The translations under genes and the position numbers were made by a program. The notes below the pieces were generated by a model. It was not told where the DNA came from and made no database searches. It saw only the letters and a list, made by a program, of their open reading frames with translations. This document shows positions 17,104 through 26,945 of a stretch of 64,000 bases of DNA, piece by piece. The stretch's first letter is position 1. Every line of letters starts with the position of its first letter. This stretch comes from Enterocloster bolteae (lineage in GTDB: Bacteria; Bacillota; Clostridia; Lachnospirales; Lachnospiraceae): the NCBI RefSeq assembly GCF_002234575.2, contig NZ_CP022464.2:2480001-2544000 (forward strand), read 5' to 3'.

Positions 17104-18462
17104 ATGAACCAAAGTCAGAGAGTTTTAGTGGCTGGAACGGGAATCAGCGGTATTGCTGCTGCAAAGCTGGTTCTGGAACGGGGCGGAGATGTGGTGCTTT
17201 ATGACGGCAATGCCGCCTTAAAGGAAGAAGATATCAAAGAGAAATTTGACAGGGATGCAAAGGTGACCGTGGTGCTGGGGGAAATCAAGCGTTCCGACCT
17301 GCTGGGAGTGGAGCTGTGCATTATCAGTCCCGGTATACCCCTTGACAGTCCTTTTGTGGCCGTTGTGGATGATGCCAAGATTCCTATTTTGGGAGAGATT
17401 GAGCTGGCCTACCAGTGCGGCCTGGGGAAGCTGGCCGCCATCACGGGAACCAATGGAAAGACTACTACCACAGCCCTCACAGGGGAGATATTAAAGGCCC
17501 GCTATGAGGAGACGTTTGTGGTGGGAAATATTGGGGATCCCTATACCTCCAAGGTTCTGGAGATGACTGAGGATTCCGTGACCGTTGCAGAGGTATCCAG
17601 CTTCCAGCTGGAGACCATCATGGATTTCAGGCCCAATGTCAGCGCTATTTTAAACATAACCCCGGACCATCTGAACCGCCACGGTACCATGGAAAACTAT
17701 ATCCGCATCAAGGAGTGCGTTACCCTGAACCAGACAAAGGAGGATGCGGTGGTGCTCAACTACGACGATCCTGTCCTCAGGGAGTTTGGCCAGAATCCGG
17801 AGCTTAAGCCCAGGGTTATCTGGTTCTCCAGCAGGGAAATGTTAAAGGACGGTTTCTGCATGGACGGGGATAACATCGTGTACTGCCAGAACGGCCGTCA
17901 GACCGTTGTGGTCAATGTTCATGACATGCAGCTTCTGGGTCGGCATAATTATGAGAACGCCATGGCGGCAGCAGCCATTGCCCTGGAGATGGGAGTTCCC
18001 ATGTCTGATATTACAAGGGTCATTGAGGGGTTCCATCCGGTGGAGCACAGAATCGAGTTCGTAAGGGAACGCACCGGAGTCAGATATTATAACGATTCCA
18101 AGGGTACTAATCCGGATGCAGCCATCCAGGCTCTCAGAGCCATGCCGGGCCCCACCCTTCTCATTGCGGGCGGCTATGATAAAAACAGCGAATACGATGA
18201 GTGGGTATCCGAGTTTGAGGGCAAGGTGAGATATCTGGTGCTCATAGGACAGACCAGGGATAAGATTGCGGAGTGCGCAAAGAAGCATGGTTTTACTGAA
18301 ATCATGTACGCAGAAGATATGCAGGAGGCAGTGCAGGTATGCGCCGTATATGCGGACATCGGAGATTATGTGCTGTTAAGCCCCGCCTGTGCCAGCTGGG
18401 GTATGTTTAAAAATTATGAAGAGCGGGGACGCGTCTTTAAGGAGTGCGTCATGGCTTTGTAG
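17104..18462 (+). CDS. murD: UDP-N-acetylmuramoyl-L-alanine--D-glutamate ligase
   Basis: A 452-residue cytoplasmic Mur ligase adding D-Glu to UDP-MurNAc-L-Ala. The N-terminal Rossmann part begins VLVAGTGISGIAAAKLVLE, the ATP loop is ITGTNGKTTTTAL at about residue 117, NITPDHLNRHGTMENY is at about 182, and YYNDSKGTNPDAAIQAL plus LIAGGYDKNSEYDEW mark the C-terminal domain and are MurD-specific. The ribosome site GAGGAGG lies in the end of the 48-bp repeat. MurC, MurE, MurF and MurG are not in this cluster. Confidence 0.98.
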   Translation: MNQSQRVLVAGTGISGIAAAKLVLERGGDVVLYDGNAALKEEDIKEKFDRDAKVTVVLGEIKRSDLLGVELCIISPGIPLDSPFVAVVDDAKIPILGEIELAYQCGLGKLAAITGTNGKTTTTALTGEILKARYEETFVVGNIGDPYTSKVLEMTEDSVTVAEVSSFQLETIMDFRPNVSAILNITPDHLNRHGTMENYIRIKECVTLNQTKEDAVVLNYDDPVLREFGQNPELKPRVIWFSSREMLKDGFCMDGDNIVYCQNGRQTVVVNVHDMQLLGRHNYENAMAAAAIALEMGVPMSDITRVIEGFHPVEHRIEFVRERTGVRYYNDSKGTNPDAAIQALRAMPGPTLLIAGGYDKNSEYDEWVSEFEGKVRYLVLIGQTRDKIAECAKKHGFTEIMYAEDMQEAVQVCAVYADIGDYVLLSPACASWGMFKNYEERGRVFKECVMAL

Positions 18463-18475
18463 GAGGTAAATGCGT

Positions 18476-19705
18476 ATGGCGGGAAAGGTGCAGACGGCAG
18501 CCGGACCCTCCGGCCAGATGAGACGTCCGGCCGGGAGCGGGGAGCGTATGGAGCAGCAGATGCCAAAGAAAAAGAAGAAGGCCAAGCGTTTTTATGATTA
18601 CAGCCTTTTGTTCTGCATCATTTTCCTGACAGCTTTCGGGCTGGTAATGATTTACAGCGCCAGCTCCTATTCAGCGCAGCTGAGCAAGGCATATAACGGA
18701 AACGGTGCATATTTTATGCAGAGGCAGGCGGGAATCGCGGCAGTGGGACTGGTGGCCATGCTCATCATTTCCAAGATAGATTATCACATATTTACCCGGT
18801 TCTCCGTGTTTGCCTATCTCATGTCATACATACTTATGATTGCGGTGAGCCTGGTTGGCCGCGAGGTCAACGGCAAGAAGCGCTGGCTGGGAGTGGGGCC
18901 TTTGAGCTTCCAGCCCACGGAGTTCGTCAAGATAGCCCTGATTGTGCTTCTGGCCGCGGTGATAACCACCATGGGCATGAAAATTAATAAATGGAAAAAT
19001 ATGGGATATGTTGTGGCCCTGACCCTTCCCATAGCGGGATTGGTGGCCATGAACAACTTAAGCTCCGGCATCATTGTCTGCGGAATCGCGTTTGTCATGC
19101 TGTTCGTGTCATGTAAGGTGAAGTGGCCCTTTTTCTCCATCGGGGCCCTGGGACTTACCACCCTGGCCTTTGCCGGGCCCATAGGCAAGTTCCTGACAAC
19201 GGTGGGACTGCTCCAGCCTTATCAGTACCGGCGAATCGAGGCATGGCTGAATCCGGAGTCCGACCCTACGGACAAGGGATTCCAGGTTCTCCAGGGACTC
19301 TACGCCATTGGTTCCGGCGGACTGGTGGGCCAGGGGCTGGGAGAGAGCATACAGAAGCTGGGCTTTTTGCCCGAGTCCCAGAACGATATGATATTTGCTA
19401 TAATATGTGAGGAGCTGGGGCTGTTTGGGGCCGTGTCCATTATCCTCATATTTCTGTTCATGATATACAGGTTCATGATTATAGCCAATAATGCCCCTGA
19501 TTTGTTCGGGGCCCTGCTGGTGGTGGGCGTCATGGGACACATTGCCATTCAGGTTATCCTGAACATAGCGGTTGTGACCAATACCATTCCTAACACGGGA
19601 ATCACCCTTCCCTTTATCAGTTACGGGGGAACGTCGGTGCTGTTCCTCTTGATGGAAATGGGAATCGTCCTAAGCGTGTCCAATCAGATAAAACTTGAAA
19701 AGTAA
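18476..19705 (+). CDS. ftsW: SEDS glycosyltransferase FtsW/SpoVE
   Basis: A 409-residue polytopic SEDS-family peptidoglycan polymerase. A basic, low-complexity N-terminal tail of about 35 residues precedes ten helices. GREVNGKKRWLGVGPLSFQPTEFVKIA carries the family Arg-Trp and PxE motifs; the segment GLGESIQKLGFLPESQNDMIFAIICEELG and the ending TLPFISYGGTSV are diagnostic. It should pair with one of the two upstream class B PBPs. An ATG two codons upstream is closer to the AGGAGG; the one used has better spacing. SpoVE is an alternative name. Confidence 0.93.
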   Translation: MAGKVQTAAGPSGQMRRPAGSGERMEQQMPKKKKKAKRFYDYSLLFCIIFLTAFGLVMIYSASSYSAQLSKAYNGNGAYFMQRQAGIAAVGLVAMLIISKIDYHIFTRFSVFAYLMSYILMIAVSLVGREVNGKKRWLGVGPLSFQPTEFVKIALIVLLAAVITTMGMKINKWKNMGYVVALTLPIAGLVAMNNLSSGIIVCGIAFVMLFVSCKVKWPFFSIGALGLTTLAFAGPIGKFLTTVGLLQPYQYRRIEAWLNPESDPTDKGFQVLQGLYAIGSGGLVGQGLGESIQKLGFLPESQNDMIFAIICEELGLFGAVSIILIFLFMIYRFMIIANNAPDLFGALLVVGVMGHIAIQVILNIAVVTNTIPNTGITLPFISYGGTSVLFLLMEMGIVLSVSNQIKLEK

Positions 19706-19798
19706 CAGCAGGAATACCGCACAAGCGGGCACGTCCCGGCATATGCTTTAAGTAGAAGGTGTTTTCTACGGAAGGCATAGATACCAGGAGGTGCCCCA

Positions 19799-21073
19799 TT
19801 GTCTGTCATTCAGGTTTGTGGTCTTACTCCCTTAAAGGGAGAGATATCCATACAAGGTTCTAAAAACGCCGTACTGCCCATGATGGCTGCGGCTTTACTT
19901 CACAGAGGGGTTACGGTGCTGACCAATGTCCCGGTCATACGGGACGTGGCCTGTATGCTGGACATACTGGAAAGCCTGGGCTGCCGGTGCTGCCACAAGG
20001 GGGACTGTCTTGTGATGGATGCCCGCAGCGTCACAGGGACATCCATCCCTGAGGAGTATGTCACGGCCATGCGTTCCTCCATCGTGGTGTTAAGCGCCCT
20101 GCTGGGCCGCATGGGAGAGGGCAGCTGCTGTTATCCGGGCGGATGTCTCATAGGAGCCAGGCCCATTGACCTGCACCTGATGGCGCTGAGGGCCCTGGGA
20201 GCCGATATCAGGGAACGGGATGGGACCATAGAGGCCAGCTGCAGGAAGAACGGCGGACTTAAGGGCACGGAAATCCATCTGTCCTATCCAAGCGTGGGGG
20301 CAACGGAACAGGCCATACTGGCATCTGTCCTGGCAGACGGGGTGACCATCATCCACCAGGCTGCCAGGGAACCGGAAATCAGCCAGATGTGCCGCTTCCT
20401 TAATAATATGGGGGCTGTTATCTGCGGCATGGGAACCGACCATCTGATGGTACAGGGAGTGGCCGGGCTTCATGACAGCAGCTTCCGGGTGGAGGGAGAC
20501 CGGATAGTGGCCGGTACCTACGGGGCTGCCGTTGTGGCGGCTGGAGGAGAGGCCCTTTTGCGTGGCATTTGCCCGTCTGACCTTAAGGTGCCTTTGGAGG
20601 AATTCCAAAAGGCCGGCGCGGCGGTGGATGCCGATGAAAAAAACCGCCAGATTCGGATATGCATGGGAAAACGTCCCCTTCCCCTTCTTATTAAAACAGA
20701 GCCGTATCCCGGTTTTCCCACGGATTTGCAGTCGCCCTTCATGGCATTTCTGGCCACTGCCCAGGGAACCAGTTATATCGAGGAACAGGTATTCGAGGGA
20801 AGATTTGCAACGGCAAAGATCCTGGAGCAGATGGGTGCCGTCATACGCACGGAGGACCAGAGAGCTGTGATTGAGGGGCATTATCCCCTGAAGGGAGCTG
20901 CTGTCAATGCCTGCGACTTAAGAGGCGGGGCAGCCCTGATGGTGGCGGCCCTGGCCGCGGAGGGGGATACATTCATCGGGGAATGCCATCACATTGAGCG
21001 GGGGTACGAGGACATATGCAGGGACATGGCAGCTTTGGGCGCCCATATCCGCTGGGTGGGGAAGGACTCCTGA
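19799..21073 (+). CDS. murA: UDP-N-acetylglucosamine 1-carboxyvinyltransferase
   Basis: A 424-residue enzyme of the first committed step of peptidoglycan synthesis, transferring enolpyruvate from PEP to UDP-GlcNAc. QGSKNAVLPMMAAAL near residue 20 holds the Lys-Asn pair, and the catalytic cysteine is in GGCLIGARPIDLHLMAL at about residue 118. The DLQSPFMAFLATAQGTS segment and the ending RGGAALMVAALAAEGDT are family-typical. The start codon is TTG with a good AGGAGG 7 bases upstream. It takes the position after ftsW that murG often holds in other Firmicutes. Confidence 0.95.
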   Translation: MSVIQVCGLTPLKGEISIQGSKNAVLPMMAAALLHRGVTVLTNVPVIRDVACMLDILESLGCRCCHKGDCLVMDARSVTGTSIPEEYVTAMRSSIVVLSALLGRMGEGSCCYPGGCLIGARPIDLHLMALRALGADIRERDGTIEASCRKNGGLKGTEIHLSYPSVGATEQAILASVLADGVTIIHQAAREPEISQMCRFLNNMGAVICGMGTDHLMVQGVAGLHDSSFRVEGDRIVAGTYGAAVVAAGGEALLRGICPSDLKVPLEEFQKAGAAVDADEKNRQIRICMGKRPLPLLIKTEPYPGFPTDLQSPFMAFLATAQGTSYIEEQVFEGRFATAKILEQMGAVIRTEDQRAVIEGHYPLKGAAVNACDLRGGAALMVAALAAEGDTFIGECHHIERGYEDICRDMAALGAHIRWVGKDS

Positions 21074-21147
21074 CGGCCGGAAAAAGTTCCCGCAGACGGG
21101 AGCGGATTTATGGCAGGGAAGAATGATTTTACCAGGTGAGGTACAGT

Positions 21148-21879
21148 ATGAGAAATTATGGCAGTAAACATCATATAGGGGCAGGTATTGCCGTGGCAGT
21201 GGTACTGCTGCTGGCAATCCTGCTTTTGTCTGTACAGATTCAGCATGTGACGGTGACGGGAAGTGACAGGTATTCCGCCAAACAGGTGGAAGAGCTTCTG
21301 TTCACCGGCAGATGGGGGAAGAATTCAGCCCACGCTTATTTTTCGGACAAGTTCCGTCCCCACATCCAGATTCCCTTTGTGGAGGATTATAAAGTGGTTT
21401 TCCACAATCCGCTTGACGTAGAAGTGATTATATATGAGAAGAGCATTGTGGGATATGTGTCCTACATGAGCAGCTTCATGTATTTTGACAAGGACGGCAT
21501 TGTGGTGGAGAGTTCGGGAAGCCAGCTGCCCGGCGTCCCGTGGATTACAGGCATGGAATTCGGCAGAATCGTGCTGCACCGCCCCCTTCCCGTGGATGAT
21601 AAGAACATTTTTGAGGAGATACTGAACCTGACACAGCAGCTGTCAGTCTATGATATTGCCGTGGACCGCATCCAGTATGATTCCCACGGACAGGCTACCC
21701 TGTTCATCGGAAAGATGGAGGTTACCATGGGAGATCACACGGATATTGACGGAAAGATTTCCACGCTCAACGATATTCTTAAGGCCCAGCCCCAGCTTAC
21801 GGAAATTAGCGGGACCATGAAGCTGGACAACTATTCGGAGTCCAACAGCGGGGCCGGGATTACATTTAAAAAGAAGTAA
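21148..21879 (+). CDS. divIB: DivIB/FtsQ-like division protein
   Basis: A 243-residue bitopic membrane protein. A short basic N terminus is followed by one membrane helix at about residues 10-31 (AGIAVAVVLLLAILLLSVQI), then a POTRA-like part (IQHVTVTGSDRYSAKQVEELLF) and a beta domain with FVEDYKVVFHNPLDVEVIIYEKSIVGYV. The order and motifs fit DivIB, which bridges FtsL/DivIC and the PBPs. An upstream in-frame GTG exists; the ATG used sits just after AGGTGAGG. It is the last gene of the dcw operon, before a strong terminator. Confidence 0.88.
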   Translation: MRNYGSKHHIGAGIAVAVVLLLAILLLSVQIQHVTVTGSDRYSAKQVEELLFTGRWGKNSAHAYFSDKFRPHIQIPFVEDYKVVFHNPLDVEVIIYEKSIVGYVSYMSSFMYFDKDGIVVESSGSQLPGVPWITGMEFGRIVLHRPLPVDDKNIFEEILNLTQQLSVYDIAVDRIQYDSHGQATLFIGKMEVTMGDHTDIDGKISTLNDILKAQPQLTEISGTMKLDNYSESNSGAGITFKKK

Positions 21880-21914
21880 TAAAGAAGTGATTTGCTTCGG
21901 TTCAATCCGCTTAT

Positions 21915-21951
21915 AAAAAAGCATTATTCATAATCTGAATAGTGCTTTTTT
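21915..21951 (+). terminator. Terminator of the dcw operon
   Basis: AAAAAAGCATTATTCA pairs with TGAATAGTGCTTTTTT around a 5-base loop, ending in T-rich sequence. It separates divIB from the sugar cassette. Confidence 0.92.
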
Positions 21952-22032
21952 CTGTAAGGTACAAAATATAAGAGGTTCAAGGGGGTGCAGGGGGTGAAAA
22001 TAAAATAAAAATTCAAAAAATAATATAATATA

Positions 22033-22061
22033 TTGAAATTATATTTCAAATACGATATAAT
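22033..22061 (+). promoter_or_regulatory. Promoter with embedded operator for the RpiR cassette
   Basis: TTGAAA and TATAAT are 17 bases apart. The inverted repeat TTGAAAT-TAT-ATTTCAA (22033-22049) starts on the -35 hexamer and fills most of the spacer, so a bound regulator would block or modulate this promoter. Confidence 0.8.
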
Positions 22062-22080
22062 AATATCCAGGAGGTAGAAA

Positions 22081-22938
22081 ATGGACAATCCAAATACGAG
22101 TTATCAGCTGAGAGTGCAATCAATATTGCCTTCCATCAACAAAAAGAATGAAATGAAGATTTATGAATTCATAGAGATAAACAGGAAGGAAATCATACAT
22201 ATGTCTGTGGCGGATGCGGCGGAGGCTTGCGGGGTCAGTGAGGCAGCCATAGTCAGATATGCACAGAAATTAGGGTACAAGGGATACCAGGCCATGAAAA
22301 TCAGCATTGCCCAGGACGTAATTGAGCCGGGACAGCAGATTTACGGCCAATTGTCAAAGGGAGATACCATTCCTACGATTGTGGATAAGATATTTGATTC
22401 AAATATCCAGTCATTAAGGGATACAAGCGACGTGCTCAGCAGGGAGAATATAGATGAGGCGGTTAATCTGATATTGGGATGCAGGCGCCTTTTGTTTTTT
22501 GGAGTGGGCGGTTCCGGCTGTGTTGCCATGGACGGGCAGCATAAGTTTTTAAAGATTGGTTATATGGCCATGGCATTTACGGACAGTAATCTGCAGGCCA
22601 TGGCTGCGTCTGTACTTACATCCCGGGACGTCTTGGTGGCTGTTTCCCATTCCGGGGCATCCAAGGACATTCTCATGGCCATGGACATTGCAAAACAATC
22701 CGGGGCAAAGACAATCGCTATTACCAATTATGGGAAGTCGCCCATTGTGGAAAAGGCGGATGTTGTTCTGTATACATCTTCCAATGAGACTGCCTTTAAC
22801 AGCGATGCATTGTCATCCAGAATAGCGGAGCTGACAATCATTGATATGCTGTATATAGGAGTATCTTATAAGAGATACGATGAATCATATGCCAATATAC
22901 TTAAGACGAGGAAGGCATTGGATTCCACTAAAATATAA
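22081..22938 (+). CDS. RpiR/MurR-family transcriptional regulator
   Basis: A 285-residue regulator with an N-terminal RpiR helix-turn-helix (MSVADAAEACGVSEAAIVRYAQKLGYKGYQ split across about residues 41-71) and a C-terminal SIS sugar-phosphate binding domain (FFGVGGSGCVAMDGQHKF, VAVSHSGASKDILMAMDIAK). It should sense a phosphorylated intermediate of the cassette that follows. The ribosome site is AGGAGG. It is first in a five-gene cluster and is likely to bind the palindrome in its own promoter. Activator or repressor cannot be told. Confidence 0.92.
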   Translation: MDNPNTSYQLRVQSILPSINKKNEMKIYEFIEINRKEIIHMSVADAAEACGVSEAAIVRYAQKLGYKGYQAMKISIAQDVIEPGQQIYGQLSKGDTIPTIVDKIFDSNIQSLRDTSDVLSRENIDEAVNLILGCRRLLFFGVGGSGCVAMDGQHKFLKIGYMAMAFTDSNLQAMAASVLTSRDVLVAVSHSGASKDILMAMDIAKQSGAKTIAITNYGKSPIVEKADVVLYTSSNETAFNSDALSSRIAELTIIDMLYIGVSYKRYDESYANILKTRKALDSTKI

Positions 22939-23031
22939 AGGAGGTGAATAAAAAAGGAACATGAAGTCAACGTATGGAGAGAGGTGATAAGACAACCAAA
23001 GTTAAATATCTGAGATTAAGGAGGATAGTGT

Positions 23032-24558
23032 ATGTTTTGTGGAATTGATTTGGGGACTTCCAGTGTAAAGGCCTCTGTTTTTGACGAACATGGGAGACAG
23101 CTGGCCTTTTCCAGAAGAGAGATTGATCTGGTACTTCCACAGACAGGGTTGGCGGAGTTGGATCCAGAGAATTATCTGGTAAAGGTATACGAGACATTAC
23201 GGGATGTGTCGGCACAATGCCATGGGAATATTGCATCAATCGCGGTTTCATCCCAGGCACAGGCAGTGGTACCCATAGACCGTATGGGGAACCCTCTGTA
23301 TAACATCATCGTTACAATGGATAACAGAACGCTGCGGCAATACAGATTCTGGAAGGAACACCATGATGAGTGGGAGATATACAAGCGCACCGGCAATGGA
23401 TTTGCTTCCATTTATACGGTAAACAAGATCATGTGGTTTATTGAAAACAGGCCGGATATCTATGAAAAGGCATGGAAATTCTGCTGCGTCCAGGATTATG
23501 TGGTATTTAAGCTGACAGGAGAAGGCCCGTTTATAGACTATTCCATGGCCGGAAGGACCATGATGCTGTCCTCAGAGCGTCCGGAGTGGGACAGCGGTGT
23601 ATTAGATATTGCGGGCATATCAAAGGAAAAATTGTCGGAACCAGTCAGCTCCACTGCCACTATAGGAAGGGTGAGGGAGGACATAAGAGCCGGATTTGGC
23701 CTGAGCCGGACCTGCCAGGTGGTCCTGGGAGGACACGATCAGGCCTGCGGCGCAGTTGGAAGCGGCGTGATTACGCCGGGCATGGTGATGGATGCCTGCG
23801 GCACCGTGGACGCAATGGTTTCGGTTCTGCCTGGCTTTATCATAGACAGGGCCATGCTGGATAACAAACTGCCCTGCTACAGGCATGTGGACGGAACCAA
23901 TTATATTACCATGGCAATCAATACAAACGGGGGATTATTTTTGAAATGGTACAAGAATACCTTCTGTCATGAGGAATCACAGTTATGCGGTGAACAGAAC
24001 TGTGATATTTATACATATATTATTAAAGAGTGCGCCAACACTCCGGCAGACATATATGTATTACCTCATTTGGAAGGCGCGGGTACACCGGTAAATGATC
24101 CGCTATCTCTTGGAGCCGTAATCGGCTTAAGAGTCACTCATACAAAAAAAGATATAACCCGTGCTGTTTTAGATTCCCTGGGCTATGAGATGAAATTAAA
24201 CCTCTCAGCCATTGAACAGAGCACAGGACAGTCAATCGAAGAGATACGCATGATTGGCGGCGGTGCCAAGTCGCCTAAATGGTTACAGATAAAGGCAGAT
24301 ATATTCAACCGCAGCATCACTGTGTTAGAAACCCAGGAGGCAGCATCCCTGGGAGCAGCCATAACAGGCGCTGTAGGGACCGGTTATTTTGAAGATTTCG
24401 GACAAGCCATCCAACATATGGTCCATCCGAAAGAAACATATATCCCCAATCCTGCAATGGTAAAGGAGTATGAAACAAGATTTGAGGAATATAAAAGAAT
24501 ATATCCGGGATTAAAGGATATCAGTCACAGGATATCCAGCCGTACATCTATATACTAA
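23032..24558 (+). CDS. FGGY-family carbohydrate kinase
   Basis: A 508-residue sugar kinase. The phosphate-1 motif GIDLGTSSVKASVFDEHG is at the N terminus, the catalytic-base region is LGGHDQACGAVGSG at about residue 235, and the adenosine motif RMIGGGAKSPKWLQIKADIF is at about 404. It resembles xylulokinases but also LsrK-like members; the substrate is unknown. It is preceded by AAGGAGGATAG. With an LsrF/FbaB-like aldolase and a GntP permease downstream, a path of import, phosphorylation, then aldol cleavage is suggested. Confidence 0.9.
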   Translation: MFCGIDLGTSSVKASVFDEHGRQLAFSRREIDLVLPQTGLAELDPENYLVKVYETLRDVSAQCHGNIASIAVSSQAQAVVPIDRMGNPLYNIIVTMDNRTLRQYRFWKEHHDEWEIYKRTGNGFASIYTVNKIMWFIENRPDIYEKAWKFCCVQDYVVFKLTGEGPFIDYSMAGRTMMLSSERPEWDSGVLDIAGISKEKLSEPVSSTATIGRVREDIRAGFGLSRTCQVVLGGHDQACGAVGSGVITPGMVMDACGTVDAMVSVLPGFIIDRAMLDNKLPCYRHVDGTNYITMAINTNGGLFLKWYKNTFCHEESQLCGEQNCDIYTYIIKECANTPADIYVLPHLEGAGTPVNDPLSLGAVIGLRVTHTKKDITRAVLDSLGYEMKLNLSAIEQSTGQSIEEIRMIGGGAKSPKWLQIKADIFNRSITVLETQEAASLGAAITGAVGTGYFEDFGQAIQHMVHPKETYIPNPAMVKEYETRFEEYKRIYPGLKDISHRISSRTSIY

Positions 24559-24651
24559 TTCTGTTTCCTGGATTTGTCAATTCCATTTTTGTATTCCGAA
24601 TACAGCGCTTAAAATAACTTGAAATGTGAGAATTAAGGTATCAGTTGAAAC

Positions 24652-24678
24652 GGGTGGTACTTCTATTAAAGTACGCCC
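24652..24678 (+). promoter_or_regulatory. Hairpin before the gntP gene
   Basis: GGGTGGTACTT pairs with AAGTACGCCC around a 6-base loop. It sits 8 bases before the ribosome site in the 138-base gap after the kinase gene. It looks like a T-box antiterminator core (GGGTGGTAC), but no specifier stem or terminator accompanies it. Confidence 0.4.
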
Positions 24679-24696
24679 AAAATAGGAGGTTATCAT

Positions 24697-26049
24697 ATGA
24701 GTGGGATTACATTAGCTGTGAATTTGGCCATATCAATTGCGATCATATTATTTTTAGTCCTGAAGTTTAAAATCAACCCTGTTATATCTATGATACTGGC
24801 CAGTCTGTATATGGGGATATCCTGCAGCCTGGGCTTCATGGACACCATTACATCAATCAACAGCGGATTTGGATCTCTGATGACGGGAATCGGCTTTCCC
24901 ATAGGATTTGGAATCATGATGGGCCAGATACTGGAGGATTCCGGTGCTGCGGAATCCCTGGCAAAATCCATATTAAAGGCATTCCCCGGTAAGAAGGCGC
25001 CCTGGGCTTTGGGGCTTACGGCGTTTCTGTTATCCATCCCCGTCTTTTTTGATGTAACGTTTGTTATTCTGATTCCCCTGGGCATTGCGGTGGCGAAGGA
25101 AACGAAACGGCCTTTGGCATATTTTGCAGGGGCAATTGCCATAGGAGGAGTCAGCTCCCAGACATTTGTGCCGCCCACCCCAAATCCCCTGGCGGCTGCC
25201 ACCATACTTGATTTTGATTTGTCTTATATTATTATTGCAGGAACCATTGTGGGCCTGGCCGCAGCTGTATTCTCCATGTTTGTCTGGTTCAGGATGCTGG
25301 ACCGCCCGGGATTCTGGGATCCCAATAAGGATGAAACCGGTCTTTTGGATATGGACGCGGCTGTTGTGCACCGGGTGGATCTGCCGTCTCCATGGGCGGC
25401 AGTCATACCTATCTGCCTTCCGGTACTGGCGATTCTCATCGGATCCTTCTGGCCAGTGGTAACCGGAAGCGACGCACCGGTGGTTATACAGTTTATTTCC
25501 CAGAAAACCATAGCAATCCTTCTGGGCCTGTTGGCTGCCTATATCATATTGCTGAAAAGAATGGGATGGAGCGGACTCAATGAATCAGTGAGTAAGTCCC
25601 TGAAGCAGGCAGGCGTGGTGCTGCTGATAACAGGAGCAGGCGGGGCTTTTGGGGCCGTGATACAGGCAACAAATATCGGTGAGGTTCTCATCGCAGGACT
25701 GACGGAAGGACAGTCCTCCACAATGCTTATATTATGCCTGACATTTGGAATCGGAGTCTTGTTCAGAGTGGCGCAGGGGTCAGGAACCGTTGCTTCCATA
25801 ACCGCGATGACCATCATGGCTTCCGTGGCTCCGTCCGCAGGCTGTCATCCGGTATATATTGCCCTGGCGGCCCTGGCCGGAGGCAACTTCATAGGTCATG
25901 TCAATGATTCCGGATTCTGGGTGGTGACAAACCTATCAGGGGCCAGTGTCACAGGCGGCTTAAAAACATATACATGGAATACCATAACCCTTGCAGGCAT
26001 GGCATTTATACTTTCATTGGTGGGAGCAACCGTACTGCCGATGGTATGA
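24697..26049 (+). CDS. GntP-family gluconate/sugar-acid permease
   Basis: A 450-residue membrane protein with about 12-13 hydrophobic helices. SSQTFVPPTPNPLAAATIL at about residue 150 and GGNFIGHVNDSGFWV near residue 400 are hallmark segments of the GntP/ArsB-like transporters for gluconate, idonate, glycerate and related acids. It gives the best hint to the cassette substrate: a hydroxy acid or sugar acid rather than a neutral sugar. The ribosome site is AGGAGG. Confidence 0.92.
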   Translation: MSGITLAVNLAISIAIILFLVLKFKINPVISMILASLYMGISCSLGFMDTITSINSGFGSLMTGIGFPIGFGIMMGQILEDSGAAESLAKSILKAFPGKKAPWALGLTAFLLSIPVFFDVTFVILIPLGIAVAKETKRPLAYFAGAIAIGGVSSQTFVPPTPNPLAAATILDFDLSYIIIAGTIVGLAAAVFSMFVWFRMLDRPGFWDPNKDETGLLDMDAAVVHRVDLPSPWAAVIPICLPVLAILIGSFWPVVTGSDAPVVIQFISQKTIAILLGLLAAYIILLKRMGWSGLNESVSKSLKQAGVVLLITGAGGAFGAVIQATNIGEVLIAGLTEGQSSTMLILCLTFGIGVLFRVAQGSGTVASITAMTIMASVAPSAGCHPVYIALAALAGGNFIGHVNDSGFWVVTNLSGASVTGGLKTYTWNTITLAGMAFILSLVGATVLPMV

Positions 26050-26087
26050 CATCTTAGTATGATAGAAATTGAGAGGAGTATATAATT

Positions 26088-26930
26088 ATGGCAATGTTAG
26101 GAAAAGAGGTAAGGATGAGCCGGCTGGTCAATCCTGAAAGCAAAAAGATGATGGCAATTACTGTTGACCATGCAATTTCGAGAGGCATAGCGCCTATGAA
26201 GGGCTTACAGCCCATTCAGGAAACCATTGAAAAAATCGTTATGGGAAGGCCGGATGCCATGACCATGACAAAGGGAATCGCGGAACACTGCATGTGGCCC
26301 TTTGCCGGAAAGGTGGCCCTTTTGATGAAGGTATCAAACTATTCCCCGGTATCGCCTACCAGGGACACTATATTCGGGTCAGTGGATGAGGCGGTGCGGA
26401 TGGGAGCGGATGCGGTTTCCATGGGAGCCATGACCCTGGGGGATTTCCAGGGAGAACAGTTTGCTGCCATCGGTAGATTTTCCGAGGAGTGTATGGCAAA
26501 GGGAATGCCGCTTATCGGTCATGTGTATCCCAAGGGAGAATCGGTTCCGGCGGACAAGCAGACCTCCTGGGAGAATATAGCATACTGTGTGAGAAGTGCC
26601 TGCGAGCTGGGCATGGATATTGTGAAAACAACGTATACAGGTGACCCGGATTCCATGGCCAGGGTGGTGTCGTGTGTTCCGTCCTCTTTCCGGATTGTGA
26701 TTCAGGGAGGCGACAAATGCAGGACATTGGATGATTACCTGACCATGACAAGGGAAGCCATGGACTGCGGGGTAGGAGGCGTGACAATGGGAAGATTTGT
26801 CTGGGAATATGAAGACGTGACAGCCCTGGTTATTGCCCTGCGGTATATGATTCATAAGGGGTATACGGTAAAGCAGGCAAAGGAATTGCTGGCCCAGCTG
26901 GAGCATGATAAGAACTATGAGGATTTTTAA
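26088..26930 (+). CDS. Class I aldolase of the LsrF/FbaB (DeoC/LacD) group
   Basis: A 280-residue TIM-barrel protein. MSRLVNPESKKMMAITVDHA at about residues 9-28 and DIVKTTYTGDPDSM at about 177 correspond to LsrF and archaeal-type FBP aldolase segments, with Lys in IVKT as the Schiff-base residue. IVIQGGDKCRTLDD and GGVTMGRFVWEYED form the phosphate-binding end. The reaction is probably retro-aldol or thiolytic cleavage of the kinase product. The exact substrate is not known. Confidence 0.85.
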   Translation: MAMLGKEVRMSRLVNPESKKMMAITVDHAISRGIAPMKGLQPIQETIEKIVMGRPDAMTMTKGIAEHCMWPFAGKVALLMKVSNYSPVSPTRDTIFGSVDEAVRMGADAVSMGAMTLGDFQGEQFAAIGRFSEECMAKGMPLIGHVYPKGESVPADKQTSWENIAYCVRSACELGMDIVKTTYTGDPDSMARVVSCVPSSFRIVIQGGDKCRTLDDYLTMTREAMDCGVGGVTMGRFVWEYEDVTALVIALRYMIHKGYTVKQAKELLAQLEHDKNYEDF

Positions 26931-26945
26931 GACAGGGGAGACAGG

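Noticed and set aside
24600..24696. T-box-like core GGGTGGTAC before the gntP gene
   Set aside because: No stem I, specifier codon or downstream terminator is present, the leader is too short, and the gene is not linked to amino acids. It is kept only as a hairpin.
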